From a virus: a stretch of 25,896 nt of DNA. The notes beneath the pieces were generated by a model that saw nothing but the letters and a program-made list of their open reading frames with translations, did no database searches and was not told the DNA's origin. Location of the stretch: the IMG/VR virus record IMGVR_UViG_3300037319_000107, positions 1 through 25,896 of that record. One strand, given 5' to 3'. The number at the start of each line of letters is the position of its first letter. The first letter of the stretch is position 1. Both the position numbers and the translations under genes were made by a program. This document shows, piece after piece, positions 5,861 to 12,447 of the stretch.

Positions 5861-6019
5861 TTATTCTCCTTCTTGAAGAAATTCATCTTGCTCATCGGTA
5901 GACATCTGAGCAAAGGTCTGAAAGTGGTTCTCACCACAGCATTGGAACCGTGCATTTACCTCGCACCCGCAGTAACAGCAGTATTGCGTGTCGTCTGCTA
6001 ATAGTTCTTCTCGTGTCAT
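5861..6019 (-). CDS. Cysteine-rich mini-protein (52 aa)
   Basis: It begins MTREELLADDTQYCCYCGCE behind AAGGG at 8-base spacing. Cysteines 14, 15, 17, 19, 28 and 29 with H32 could bind one zinc ion (CCYCGC ... QCCGENH). The remainder is acidic. No named family recognised; it resembles the many tiny zinc-ribbon-like phage proteins. The gap to the next start is 3 bases and its final codons supply that gene's SD. Confidence 0.7.
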   Translation of the reverse strand: MTREELLADDTQYCCYCGCEVNARFQCCGENHFQTFAQMSTDEQDEFLQEGE

Positions 6020-6028
6020 AATATACCC

Positions 6029-6181
6029 TTAACTAAAATAAGTTAACCAATGTACGCAGGTAGGCGCGATGTCGTATAGGTAGCTACTATCTACACACTC
6101 TACCTGCACCCAGTCCAGCGCTGTTTCTGATGCATAGTAGCACCCTATAACAGTGTCGCCTATCGCTTCAGTAATTATCAT
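6029..6181 (-). CDS. Small hypothetical protein (50 aa)
   Basis: ATG 6181 with GGATGA upstream, a moderate SD. The sequence (MIITEAIGDTVIGCYYASET, then DWVQVECVDSSYLYDIAPTC) has three cysteines and two tryptophans and ends HWLTYFS. Not recognised. It is the first gene behind the promoter at 6242-6269 and thus heads the transcript through the GC-richer small-gene cassette. Confidence 0.6.
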   Translation of the reverse strand: MIITEAIGDTVIGCYYASETALDWVQVECVDSSYLYDIAPTCVHWLTYFS

Positions 6182-6241
6182 AGTGGTTCATCCGATAATA
6201 ATGTTGTTTCAGACAGTATACCATTCTCTTGCCTTGTGTCT

Positions 6242-6269
6242 ATTGTAGCTGTGTTGTTGAGCTTGTCAA
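6242..6269 (-). promoter_or_regulatory. Sigma-70 promoter, minus strand
   Basis: TTGACA (6269-6264), a 16-base spacer, then TACAAT (6247-6242) on the minus strand. This is the best -35/-10 pair in the left arm. The -35 lies in the inverted repeat GTTGA-CAAGC-TCAAC, a possible operator. It would drive the genes from 6181 leftward. Its -10 is followed by AGACACAAGGCAAG, a weaker version of the leader at copies A-C. Confidence 0.75.
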
Positions 6270-6324
6270 CTTTTATTTTCTGATATATTCACCGGTGTTG
6301 TATTTATACATCATTTGTGCTTGA

Positions 6325-6567
6325 TTATGGTTTAACTCCGAAAAGATTTTCTAACATTCTACATTGATCATCAATGCAATTATTGTATTCGCATTCATAT
6401 AAGTAACCTGTGTAAAGATCACCTCTAAAACTTTTTCGCATTTCTGCAATACAAGCATTGACAATCAACTTAGCAAACTTGTCTTGATCAATCTCCCATC
6501 TTGAACCATCGCGATTAGAAATGAATACTTCAGACTTTATGAACAATTCTTTAATTCGTTCGTTCAT
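6325..6567 (-). CDS. MNERIK-type small protein, copy 2 (80 aa)
   Basis: I start it at the ATG at 6567 (MNERIKELFIKSEVF) by alignment with the paralogue at 5179-5394; a 48-residue upstream extension in frame lies mostly inside the preceding gene. SD weak (GGTGG). Shared elements are the FAKLIVNACIAEM helix and the terminal LFGVKP. Extra cysteines (YECEYNNCIDDQC) appear in this copy. Function unknown. Confidence 0.75.
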   Translation of the reverse strand: MNERIKELFIKSEVFISNRDGSRWEIDQDKFAKLIVNACIAEMRKSFRGDLYTGYLYECEYNNCIDDQCRMLENLFGVKP

Positions 6568-6856
6568 ATGCCACCACTGGTTCTGTTTGATAAGTGTACA
6601 GTGTGCACATTCCATCTTCAAAAAATAAGAACACCACAGCTTGTCCTGACTGTTCATTAAGGAATCCTGTAGTCCAGACCTCACCCACCACAGCGATTGA
6701 AATCTTCTCAATTCCTAAGTTTGTATTATAACCTAATCTATCTAATTTAACCTTTGTTTCTTCTTGAGTTGTGCAAGTAAGAGGTAAATTTAGTGTTGTT
6801 GCACTCACTGAGAAAACAGACAACCAAAGCATCAATGCTAACATTTCTTTTTTCAT
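6551..6856 (-). CDS. Small exported protein with signal peptide
   Basis: 101 residues, CAGGAAAATATT before the ATG. Residues 1-19 (MKKEMLALMLWLSVFSVSA) form a typical Sec signal peptide with VSA as the likely cleavage site. The mature part has two cysteines (C28, C84) that could form a disulfide, and two strand-rich segments (KISIAVVGEVWTTGF, QAVVFLFFEDGMC). A periplasmic role, perhaps superinfection exclusion or envelope modulation, is speculation. Confidence 0.75.
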   Translation of the reverse strand: MKKEMLALMLWLSVFSVSATTLNLPLTCTTQEETKVKLDRLGYNTNLGIEKISIAVVGEVWTTGFLNEQSGQAVVFLFFEDGMCTLYTYQTEPVVAYERTN

Positions 6857-6869
6857 AATATTTTCCTGT

Positions 6870-6971
6870 TCATTTGTTTAAAGTAATTTTTCTTCTAACA
6901 TTGCAACAACAACAACAACTGCGTAGTACTGAGTTGTATTTTGTTGGAAAAGCAATAATTGTTGATTTCAT
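6870..6971 (-). CDS. Possible 33-aa protein with five cysteines in a row
   Basis: ATG 6971 overlaps the stop of the upstream gene as ATGA, and the frame stays open to 13 bases before the next gene. The peptide starts MKSTIIAFPTKYNSVLRS and then reads CCCCC, encoded by a GTT-type trinucleotide run, and a basic tail. The overlap argues for a gene. The short length and simple repeat argue against it. Confidence 0.35.
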   Translation of the reverse strand: MKSTIIAFPTKYNSVLRSCCCCCNVRRKITLNK

Positions 6972-7198
6972 TTTAGTACATCTACATAGTAAACACAATC
7001 AAATTCTGAACCATCTAATAAATTAACATAGGTATTAAAACAGCGAACACCGCATGATACATCAGACCTAAATAATACCTCATTCTTAAAAAACCAATTC
7101 TCTTTAAGAACAACAGCAATACCTTCACAAATTCTATAGTCATTTACAATATAAGCAATCCAATTCCTATCTTCAAGAATTGACTCATAATCATTCAC
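6968..7198 (-). CDS. Small hypothetical protein, GTG start (76 aa)
   Basis: GTG 7198 (reads MNDYESILEDRNWIAYI) follows GGAG by 6 bases and overlaps the upstream gene by 8. The longer in-frame start at 7294 lacks an SD and would overlap that gene by about 100 bases. The core (EGIAVVLKENWFFKNEVLF, then SCGVRCFNTYVNLL) reads as a small sheet. Family not recognised. Confidence 0.65.
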   Translation of the reverse strand: MNDYESILEDRNWIAYIVNDYRICEGIAVVLKENWFFKNEVLFRSDVSCGVRCFNTYVNLLDGSEFDCVYYVDVLK

Positions 7199-7445
7199 TA
7201 TCTTCTCCGGTTGACTTGGCAATTGCTGCTTGTGCCGCATATAGACCGTCTGTCCAAAAGTCATCACCTTCTTGGTAAAGCAGCACATCGTCATTTTCTA
7301 TGTACCATCGCAAAGTAACCATGAGATCATTATTTATGTCATCTAGTCTTCGCAATTCATTGGACGCTTCCTTGAAAGTGCTGTCGTCAATTTTACACTC
7401 ATCTAACTTGTCAGCTAACATCAGTGCTTGTGATTTTGGTGTCAT
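7191..7445 (-). CDS. Small helical phage protein (84 aa)
   Basis: AAGGATAAGTAAA precedes the ATG. The order MTPKSQALMLADKLDE, ASNELRRLDDINNDLM and LYAAQAAIAKSTG resembles a common phage early protein of unknown function with a terminal AAIAKATG-type helix. It starts 1 base after the stop of the lysin gene, so the two are probably co-translated. Confidence 0.75.
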   Translation of the reverse strand: MTPKSQALMLADKLDECKIDDSTFKEASNELRRLDDINNDLMVTLRWYIENDDVLLYQEGDDFWTDGLYAAQAAIAKSTGEDSE

Positions 7446-7446
7446 T

Positions 7447-8022
7447 TTACTTATCCTTCTTATGGTAGAAATGATGGAAACCTATTGTAGCATAAACATG
7501 TTTAGTTTTTGTCCAAGCATTAGAAACTTTTTTTGTTGCGTACCACATGACTGTTTCAGGTAGCATTGTTTCAAACATTCCATTGCTCATTTTGTGAGCT
7601 AACTTATAGATATAATCATATGATTGTTTATCATAATAAGTTAACGTTTGACTTATTTTATTTATATCCGGTTTGTTTTCAAGAGTGTAACTAAACTGCT
7701 TACGTTGGTTAACTACTTTGCAATAGGTACTAGGATACCTTTCGCTATTCTTGCGGTTCTCTATAACAGAAGCAACCGCAAGAATGCCTAATTTACTCTC
7801 ACTTCGAGCTTCGTAGTATAAAGCATTCATCAAACAATTCTTTTGTTTGTTTACCTTAAGGTTAATAATCTTTTCTGTTTTAACATGTTCCAGCTTAACA
7901 TATTCTGGTTCACTGTTCTTAACAACATTTCTCTTTTTAAAACTATTATCTTTGTATGTGTTTAAAAGAGAAAGAGAGATTATTACTGAAGCAACATAAA
8001 ATAAGAATTGTTTGGTACTCAT
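7447..8022 (-). CDS. SleB-like cell-wall hydrolase with N-terminal anchor
   Basis: 191 residues. Residues 62-191 match the cell-wall hydrolase SleB family: NCLMNALYYEARSESKLG, where E71 would be the catalytic acid, then AVASVIENRKNSERYPSTYC, QRKQFSYT and a terminal IGFHHFY. The family cleaves peptidoglycan glycan strands as a lytic transglycosylase or amidase-like enzyme. Residues 5-21 are hydrophobic with no evident cleavage site, so a signal-anchor (SAR-type) lysin is possible. GGAG lies 10 bases upstream and the start overlaps the upstream stop (TAATG). It sits among early genes, away from any holin. Confidence 0.8.
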   Translation of the reverse strand: MSTKQFLFYVASVIISLSLLNTYKDNSFKKRNVVKNSEPEYVKLEHVKTEKIINLKVNKQKNCLMNALYYEARSESKLGILAVASVIENRKNSERYPSTYCKVVNQRKQFSYTLENKPDINKISQTLTYYDKQSYDYIYKLAHKMSNGMFETMLPETVMWYATKKVSNAWTKTKHVYATIGFHHFYHKKDK

Positions 8023-8177
8023 TACATTAATTCTCCGCGTTTTTGTTGACGCTGTTTTGAGAAATCTTTCTTCTTATCTTTTGGCTTATCTTGTTTGTAC
8101 TTATCTTCATCGTAATCTTTTTTCTGAGAATTGCGTTTGATACTCTTGTTGTTCTGTAAGCAAGAAGTTTGTGACAT
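8022..8177 (-). CDS. Lysine-rich small protein (51 aa)
   Basis: MSQTSCLQNNKSIKRNSQKK opens the protein; about half of all residues are charged (KDYDEDKYKQDKPKDKKKDF), so it is probably disordered. SD is weak (AGG at -8), but its stop overlaps the lysin start as TAATG, which supports a real gene. It might bind nucleic acid; this is only from charge. Confidence 0.6.
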   Translation of the reverse strand: MSQTSCLQNNKSIKRNSQKKDYDEDKYKQDKPKDKKKDFSKQRQQKRGELM

Positions 8178-8203
8178 TTTATTTACCTGACTTTAGTTAA
8201 TAA

Positions 8204-8404
8204 TCAATTTGTTTGCTGTGCAAGATCACATCTTTGTTGGGATTGCTCTGCATTTTGCTGCATTTCTACAGCATCATCATATTGTACACCTTTTACGATG
8301 AATTCTACATCTTCTTTAAAATAATCTACTATGACAACATCATATAGACGATTCACAGTAGTGTTACGAACGATCAAGATTTCTTTTTCGTTTTCAATGA
8401 GCAT
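8204..8404 (-). CDS. Small hypothetical protein (66 aa)
   Basis: ATG 8404 with a weak AGAAAGA site. Strand-rich first half (EKEILIVRNTTVNRLYDVVI, then DVEFIVKGVQYDD) and a glutamine-rich helical end (MQQNAEQSQQRCDLAQQTN). Not recognised. A promoter candidate lies immediately upstream (8418-8447). Confidence 0.65.
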   Translation of the reverse strand: MLIENEKEILIVRNTTVNRLYDVVIVDYFKEDVEFIVKGVQYDDAVEMQQNAEQSQQRCDLAQQTN

Positions 8405-8417
8405 AATATTCTTTCTG

Positions 8418-8447
8418 ATTATATTTAAAATTTACAAACACAAGCAA
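8418..8447 (-). promoter_or_regulatory. Possible sigma-70 promoter, minus strand
   Basis: TTGCTT (8447-8442), 18 bases, TATAAT (8423-8418) on the minus strand. The -10 is consensus and the -35 has four of six matches. It lies in the 44-base gap before the gene at 8204-8404. Confidence 0.45.
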
Positions 8448-8448
8448 A

Positions 8449-8610
8449 TTAGTCTGCGTTTCTTTCACTGCTGTACTCAACGTAGCTGTCAAAGGACAGT
8501 AGCATTTGGCGACTGTCATCTTCTGTTACGTACTCTGCATCACTCTCAGCGAACCTAGATTCTACATCAATTTTTGATGTTGTTGAAGAATATTTTTTGT
8601 TTTTTTTCAT
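8449..8610 (-). CDS. Small acidic protein (53 aa)
   Basis: MKKNKKYSSTTSKIDVESRF, then an acidic middle (AESDAEYVTEDDSRQMLL) and FDSYVEYSSERNAD. GGAG stands 6 bases before the ATG, inside the last codons of the upstream gene, whose stop is 2 bases away. Not recognised. Probably translated with that gene. Confidence 0.65.
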   Translation of the reverse strand: MKKNKKYSSTTSKIDVESRFAESDAEYVTEDDSRQMLLSFDSYVEYSSERNAD

Positions 8611-8612
8611 GT

Positions 8613-9086
8613 TTAACTCCATAGGGATTGAAAATATTTACCAAACAACTGACAACCTTTTTGTATCCTCTGATCATAAGCATCTAGACCGATTCTATCA
8701 CAAATTACAGCATTTATTTGTTCAGTAAAAGAACTATTTTCATCAACTTTACTATGATCGAAAAATATATCCATAGTTTTTCTTTCATTTGCGATCTCTC
8801 TCATAGCAAAGATCATTTCATTAAGTGCATAGTCCCACCGCAAATGATAGTTTTCATCGATATCGTAATCATTTTTTGATTCTGGTGCAGATGTAGACCG
8901 TAAGTTTTCAGGAACATCAATGTCATCAATGCTTCCAGAACCTTTCTTATTTTGCCTAAGCTTTTCAAGCAAAGGTGCGGCAATAATAGCAAGAACGTAA
9001 TCGGCATTATCAATATCACTGTCGTGTATTTCTACTCTTGTTGACAGTTTGTCATCTTCTGCAAAACCACCAATGTTTACTATCAT
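8613..9086 (-). CDS. Conserved phage protein, unknown function (157 aa)
   Basis: The order PLLEKLRQNKKGS, DIDVPENLRS and then ENYHLRWDYALNEMIFAMRE is a pattern I recall in uncharacterised early proteins of T4-like and T5-like phages (an HxRWDxxLxEMIxA core). AGAAGG lies about 10 bases upstream of the ATG. Mostly helical, no catalytic motif, no export signal. The stop nearly meets the next gene, so the unit 9543-8449 is compact. Confidence 0.7.
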   Translation of the reverse strand: MIVNIGGFAEDDKLSTRVEIHDSDIDNADYVLAIIAAPLLEKLRQNKKGSGSIDDIDVPENLRSTSAPESKNDYDIDENYHLRWDYALNEMIFAMREIANERKTMDIFFDHSKVDENSSFTEQINAVICDRIGLDAYDQRIQKGCQLFGKYFQSLWS

Positions 9087-9087
9087 G

Positions 9088-9543
9088 TTATTTGTTACCT
9101 TCTCTTTTTTGGATTACACTTTTGTTAATAGGAAATATTGAGTAGTTTTCTCTAATCACATCTATCTTACCATCTCTATGAGCGCTCTCAAGTTTAACTA
9201 AAAGAAACAAATGCTCCAACATTGATGAAAGTCCTGCGGTTGTCATTTCAACTTCACCTTCACCCAATGCCAAAATAAAACACAGCAAACTTAAATTTTC
9301 AAGGTCTTGTCTTGAATCATCAGAAAACACCTGAAACTGTTCGTAATCAATAGTGTTTATATAGTTTAAACTGCTCTGTATTTCGTAAACTTCAACATCG
9401 TCCAGTTTTTCAAAATAATCACCAGCAGGTAAGAACTGATGTTGTCTAACTTCAAAAGCTGCTTTTAGAACCCAATTGGGTAGTTTTTTATTTTCTAGTA
9501 CTCTACCTAGATTTAGAAATTTAATATCTTGTATCAAGATCAT
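9088..9543 (-). CDS. Hypothetical protein (151 aa)
   Basis: ATG 9543 overlaps the stop of the upstream small gene as ATGA. The middle contains a long helical region (DLENLSLLCFILALGEGEVE, TTAGLSSMLEHLFLLVKLES). I do not recognise a domain. It sits one base from the conserved phage protein downstream and may act with it. Confidence 0.7.
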   Translation of the reverse strand: MILIQDIKFLNLGRVLENKKLPNWVLKAAFEVRQHQFLPAGDYFEKLDDVEVYEIQSSLNYINTIDYEQFQVFSDDSRQDLENLSLLCFILALGEGEVEMTTAGLSSMLEHLFLLVKLESAHRDGKIDVIRENYSIFPINKSVIQKREGNK

Positions 9544-9689
9544 TCTTCCTCATTGTTATTGACATCAATATTTTCTGCACTGAAATCTGTGTTGTCCAGT
9601 AACCTTTGACTTTCATCAGACCTGACCCCGTTGCTCACAGGGAAAGGCCATTTGCTAGGTATCGTCTGTGGATTCTGGTTCTGGGTCAT
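9540..9689 (-). CDS. Small protein starting inside the HU-like gene (49 aa)
   Basis: ATG 9689 lies out of frame inside the 3' end of the HU-like gene (35-base overlap) and has AAAGGA 8 bases upstream. The frame reads MTQNQNPQTIPSKWPFPVSN and ends NNNEEE, with the stop overlapping the next start as ATGA. The SD plus two-sided coupling make it a credible gene. Proline- and asparagine-rich, probably disordered; function unknown. Confidence 0.65.
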   Translation of the reverse strand: MTQNQNPQTIPSKWPFPVSNGVRSDESQRLLDNTDFSAENIDVNNNEEE

Positions 9690-9990
9690 TGTAGTTTTCC
9701 TTTAAGTAGTTTTGTATTCTGGTGTCTGATACAACTGATAGTCTATATGCATCATACCATGACAAACCACCTTTTCCATCGGGAACACCACGAATTCTCA
9801 TCTTTTTTACTCGTAAAATACCAATACCACTGATTCTAACAGGTACATTTTCAGCTAATAGAACTTGAATGTTGCCCACAAAGTGATCTAGTACATCTTC
9901 TACCTCGTACTGATGGTAACCAGATGACTTTGCAACCATAGCGATCAGTTGTCTGTATTTTTTGGACTTTCGTTTTTCTTTGAAACCCAT
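9655..9990 (-). CDS. HU/IHF-like DNA-binding protein
   Basis: 111 residues. KYRQLIAMVAKSSGYHQYEV, EDVLDHFVGNIQVLLAEN and VPVRISGIGILRVKKMRIRG follow the HU/IHF order: two helices for dimerisation, the GIG-type turn and the start of the DNA-binding arm. The arm tip is short and lacks the usual NP motif (RIRGVPDGKGG). A C-terminal acidic tail (DPEPESTDDT) is added. It probably bends or compacts phage DNA as a dimer. The start overlaps the upstream gene by 46 bases. Confidence 0.75.
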   Translation of the reverse strand: MGFKEKRKSKKYRQLIAMVAKSSGYHQYEVEDVLDHFVGNIQVLLAENVPVRISGIGILRVKKMRIRGVPDGKGGLSWYDAYRLSVVSDTRIQNYLKENYNDPEPESTDDT

Positions 9991-10205
9991 AAGTTTACTT
10001 TCATAAAATTAGGAAACATAACGTTGATGTTACCTTTGTTGTGCATTTGCGATGTTCGAGCAACAATCATATCATTGATTTCTGTCATGTACTCAAAAAC
10101 TTTGTGATGATTTGCAAAAGTAAAAACATCACCTTCTTTCAGTTTGTTTAATTGCAAAGGAACAGTCAACGACTCCCAATCGGCAAGGTCATGTTCATTC
10201 AACAT
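9945..10205 (-). CDS. Small hypothetical protein (86 aa)
   Basis: AAAGGTTAAA stands before ATG 10205, one base after the ThyX stop. The segment LNKLKEGDVFTFANHHKVFE suggests a small strand-rich fold; NVMFPNFMKVNLWVSKK is followed by a polar tail overlapping the HU-like gene. Not recognised. Confidence 0.65.
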   Translation of the reverse strand: MLNEHDLADWESLTVPLQLNKLKEGDVFTFANHHKVFEYMTEINDMIVARTSQMHNKGNINVMFPNFMKVNLWVSKKNESPKNTDN

Positions 10206-10206
10206 T

Positions 10207-11118
10207 TTAACCTTTGCTTACGTTGTTAGCGATCAACTGACGATACTGAACCCAACCCATGAAGTTACCAGACCAAGGTTTACCACTCATGTCAATATGA
10301 GTAAGACCTTCAAAGTCCACTTCTTCTTCAATAGCATCAGTAACCATCTTCATTGTCATAGGGGAAGCAATATGTTCAACAGGACTTGCGTGAACAGGTA
10401 CAGAGTTGATCAGCCGATCAAAAACAAAAGATGCTTTCTCTAAACTCACATCATTCTTACGATAAGAAATCTGAGCGCAACAACTTGCACTAATCATTTT
10501 TGATTCTTCTGCTGTAATATATTTCTCATTTTCATCAAGGTAGTGCAAAATCTTGCTACCACGATCACGATGTACAGTTACATACGGAACGTGCCACTCA
10601 CCTTCATACAAATTGAAGGCTTCACTATTCCTGTAACTATCAAACATTTTGGTTGCTAGTTCTTTAATCTCAGGTTGAGCATCTGCATGATCGCGTAACC
10701 AAAACCAATTGTTAAACTCACTAGAAGTTAACACAGTCTTGATCAATTGAAAAGGTTCTAAGATACGATTGACAATCTGTTTGTGCAATCCCATGTCACG
10801 CATTACATTAGCAAAAGAAATAGCACTGTCACGAGCAGCTAACCAAAGTTGTTTAGCACCTTCTACATTTTCAATTTCTTCGTTAGCTTGCATTCCTGCT
10901 CGATTCTTCCCCCAATGAACAGGCATTGCAGGATTGGTCTTAAGTAATTCTATAACCTTGTCAATGGGGATGGCTCGTGAGCTTGCTGCATTTCGACTAA
11001 ACACACGGTGTGTCATTAGTTCACCATGAATAAACCTTGGGTACACCAACTCAAAAGTAGTCAACCTTGATTCCATATCCTTGTTGTAACTATCTTTAAT
11101 AATCTTAACTTCAATCAT
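10207..11118 (-). CDS. thyX: Flavin-dependent thymidylate synthase ThyX
   Basis: 303 residues, AAAGGAAAATTAA before the ATG. ThyX makes dTMP from dUMP with methylene-tetrahydrofolate, FAD and NADPH. The signature normally written RHRxxSxNExSxR appears as THRVFSRNAASSRA (residues 36-49). The first Arg and the NE glutamate differ, a variant I recall from other phages and some bacteria. Further blocks are AMPVHWGKNRAGMQ, EPFQLIKTVLTSSEFNNWF, RDHADAQPEI and EESKMISASCCAQISYR. Together with dCMP deaminase upstream, which yields dUMP, it forms a dTTP branch. Confidence 0.92.
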   Translation of the reverse strand: MIEVKIIKDSYNKDMESRLTTFELVYPRFIHGELMTHRVFSRNAASSRAIPIDKVIELLKTNPAMPVHWGKNRAGMQANEEIENVEGAKQLWLAARDSAISFANVMRDMGLHKQIVNRILEPFQLIKTVLTSSEFNNWFWLRDHADAQPEIKELATKMFDSYRNSEAFNLYEGEWHVPYVTVHRDRGSKILHYLDENEKYITAEESKMISASCCAQISYRKNDVSLEKASFVFDRLINSVPVHASPVEHIASPMTMKMVTDAIEEEVDFEGLTHIDMSGKPWSGNFMGWVQYRQLIANNVSKG

Positions 11119-11129
11119 TTAATTTTCCT

Positions 11130-11237
11130 TTATGTTATCTTTTGATTTGCTATCTTTTGACTCATTCTTAGTCTTTTCTTAAGTAATGACTTTTCATTTG
11201 ATTGAAAGTATTTGATAATGCAAAATACAATTTTCAT
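11130..11237 (-). CDS. Possible 35-aa basic peptide
   Basis: ATG 11237 overlaps the upstream stop as ATGA. The frame runs to 11 bases before the ThyX start. It reads MKIVFCIIKYFQSNEKSLLK and then a strongly basic end (KRLRMSQKIANQKIT). The 5' part is hydrophobic. The ATGA overlap and the filling of an otherwise empty gap support it; length and lack of a strong SD leave doubt. Confidence 0.45.
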   Translation of the reverse strand: MKIVFCIIKYFQSNEKSLLKKRLRMSQKIANQKIT

Positions 11238-11443
11238 TTTATCCACCAGTTAATTAAGCCAAACAAATAAATAGCACCAGATGCTGCTTCTACAAGAATT
11301 AAAGCTCTGTCTTTGTATTTAAAACCTACGATACACCAAAGTATACCACCGATAGCACCAAATATTAGATTCAGAGGAAAAATATTTAAACTAGTCAGCA
11401 TCATACCTATCATGTAAAAGAATGTACCTGACCACCTAATCAT
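11234..11443 (-). CDS. Small membrane protein (69 aa)
   Basis: Two or three membrane segments: WSGTFFYMIGMMLTSLNIF, NLIFGAIGGILWCIVGF and LVEAASGAIYLFGLINWW, separated by the KYKDRA loop. It resembles an uncharacterised phage membrane protein type with a LTSLNI-P-N pattern. It overlaps the deaminase stop as ATGA. A role at the inner membrane is likely, but which is unknown. Confidence 0.75.
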   Translation of the reverse strand: MIRWSGTFFYMIGMMLTSLNIFPLNLIFGAIGGILWCIVGFKYKDRALILVEAASGAIYLFGLINWWIK

Positions 11444-11886
11444 GGATTGCTATACTTCTGTATAATAATATTCGATTCCTTGAGTAGTTTTATTCCTGAA
11501 TCATCTCTGTAATTTTCTAAATATACTACTCTTTTGATTCCTGCTTGTACCATCATAGCAGAACAATGCAAACAGGGTGAAAGCGTAATATACATTGTTG
11601 CGTCAATACAACTCACACCTTCACGAGCAGCTTTAAGTATAGCGTTGTTTTCTGCGTGAATAACTTCTTTTTTTGTAACCATCATTGGTTTGTTTGGAAA
11701 AGGTTGTACCTTCTCTTCTTCGCAAGCATTAGAACGGCCTGTAGCGGTTCCATTGAACCCACTTAGGGTAACACCTTGCTTAGTAACTAAGATAGCGCCC
11801 ACCTTCGCTCTAGTGGCTTTAGATAGAAAACTGTGCAGTACAGCAGTGTTCATGTAAGTCTCATCAAGTTCTTTTTGATTTGCCAT
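11440..11886 (-). CDS. dCMP deaminase
   Basis: 148 residues of the cytidine/deoxycytidylate deaminase fold. H77-A-E79 is the zinc ligand plus catalytic glutamate, and PCLHC (C105, C108) gives the other ligands. KVGAILVTKQGVTLSGFNGT is the substrate-side strand pair. The enzyme converts dCMP to dUMP in the cytoplasm, feeding ThyX two genes downstream. Length and motif order fit the T4 Cd / ComEB group. A riboside deaminase is less likely because of the HAENNAI and ALLMxxGI-type context (SAMMVQAGIKRVVY). Confidence 0.9.
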   Translation of the reverse strand: MANQKELDETYMNTAVLHSFLSKATRAKVGAILVTKQGVTLSGFNGTATGRSNACEEEKVQPFPNKPMMVTKKEVIHAENNAILKAAREGVSCIDATMYITLSPCLHCSAMMVQAGIKRVVYLENYRDDSGIKLLKESNIIIQKYSNP

Positions 11887-11889
11887 AAT

Positions 11890-12360
11890 TTATTTGCTTC
11901 TTTGTTTCTTAAGCTTATGCTGGATGTTGGACAAACTAGAGTGATCTTTCTTAAGCTTGCGGTGAAGAGTGCGCCAGTAGTTCATTTCAATGAAAGACAG
12001 TTTAGAATTAGATTCTGTATCATCACGATCACTCTGAGTCCACAAGAAATCAATCTTAGTTTTCAGCTTCTTAATGTAATCTTGATCTTGTTGAAGAACC
12101 AAACTTAAACCAGTGGTCAGGCACTGAAGCTCCTCTTGTGTAAGTCCATCAGGAGGCACAACCTTAACAGGAGTCTTCTTCAGCAGAACAGGTTCTTGCA
12201 ATGGTTTGCCCTGCATTGCTCTTTCAGCTTTCTGCCAGACTATCTCAGCAAGACAAATCTCAGTGTCTTCTAACCCAATATGGTTGCACATATGGTAGAA
12301 TTCTTTTTTAAGCAGCATCGGTTTTCCTTGCGTTGGTTGTTGAAGCACGTAGTCTAACAT
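11890..12360 (-). CDS. Hypothetical helical protein (156 aa)
   Basis: First gene of the left arm next to the hub. I start at ATG 12360 (MLDYVLQQPTQGKPMLLKKE); an in-frame GTG at 12384 also exists, and neither has a good SD. The middle (PDGLTQEELQCLTTGLSLVL) and the basic C-terminal part (MNYWRTLHRKLKKDHSSLSN, then KLKKQRSK) suggest a long helical, perhaps coiled-coil, nucleic-acid-binding protein. Not recognised. Confidence 0.65.
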   Translation of the reverse strand: MLDYVLQQPTQGKPMLLKKEFYHMCNHIGLEDTEICLAEIVWQKAERAMQGKPLQEPVLLKKTPVKVVPPDGLTQEELQCLTTGLSLVLQQDQDYIKKLKTKIDFLWTQSDRDDTESNSKLSFIEMNYWRTLHRKLKKDHSSLSNIQHKLKKQRSK

Positions 12361-12411
12361 GTTTTTCTGAGGAACGCAACACACTGCGTGAAAAAAGATT
12401 CAAACAAAGCG

Positions 12412-12440
12412 TTGACAAGACCGATTGGTTGTGCTACAGT
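12412..12440 (+). promoter_or_regulatory. Hub sigma-70 promoter, plus strand
   Basis: TTGACA (12412-12417), exactly 17 bases, TACAGT (12435-12440). Transcription should start near 12447. It is the first plus-strand promoter of the window and would read through the structured RNA and repeat array into the right-arm operon. Confidence 0.8.
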
Positions 12441-12447
12441 CCAACTC

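Noticed and set aside
4511-6001. Plus-strand frames opposite the GC-richer small genes
   Set aside because: Antisense shadows of coupled minus-strand genes with strong SD sites.
11833-12108. Plus-strand frame across the deaminase start
   Set aside because: Covers two minus-strand coding regions and lacks an SD.
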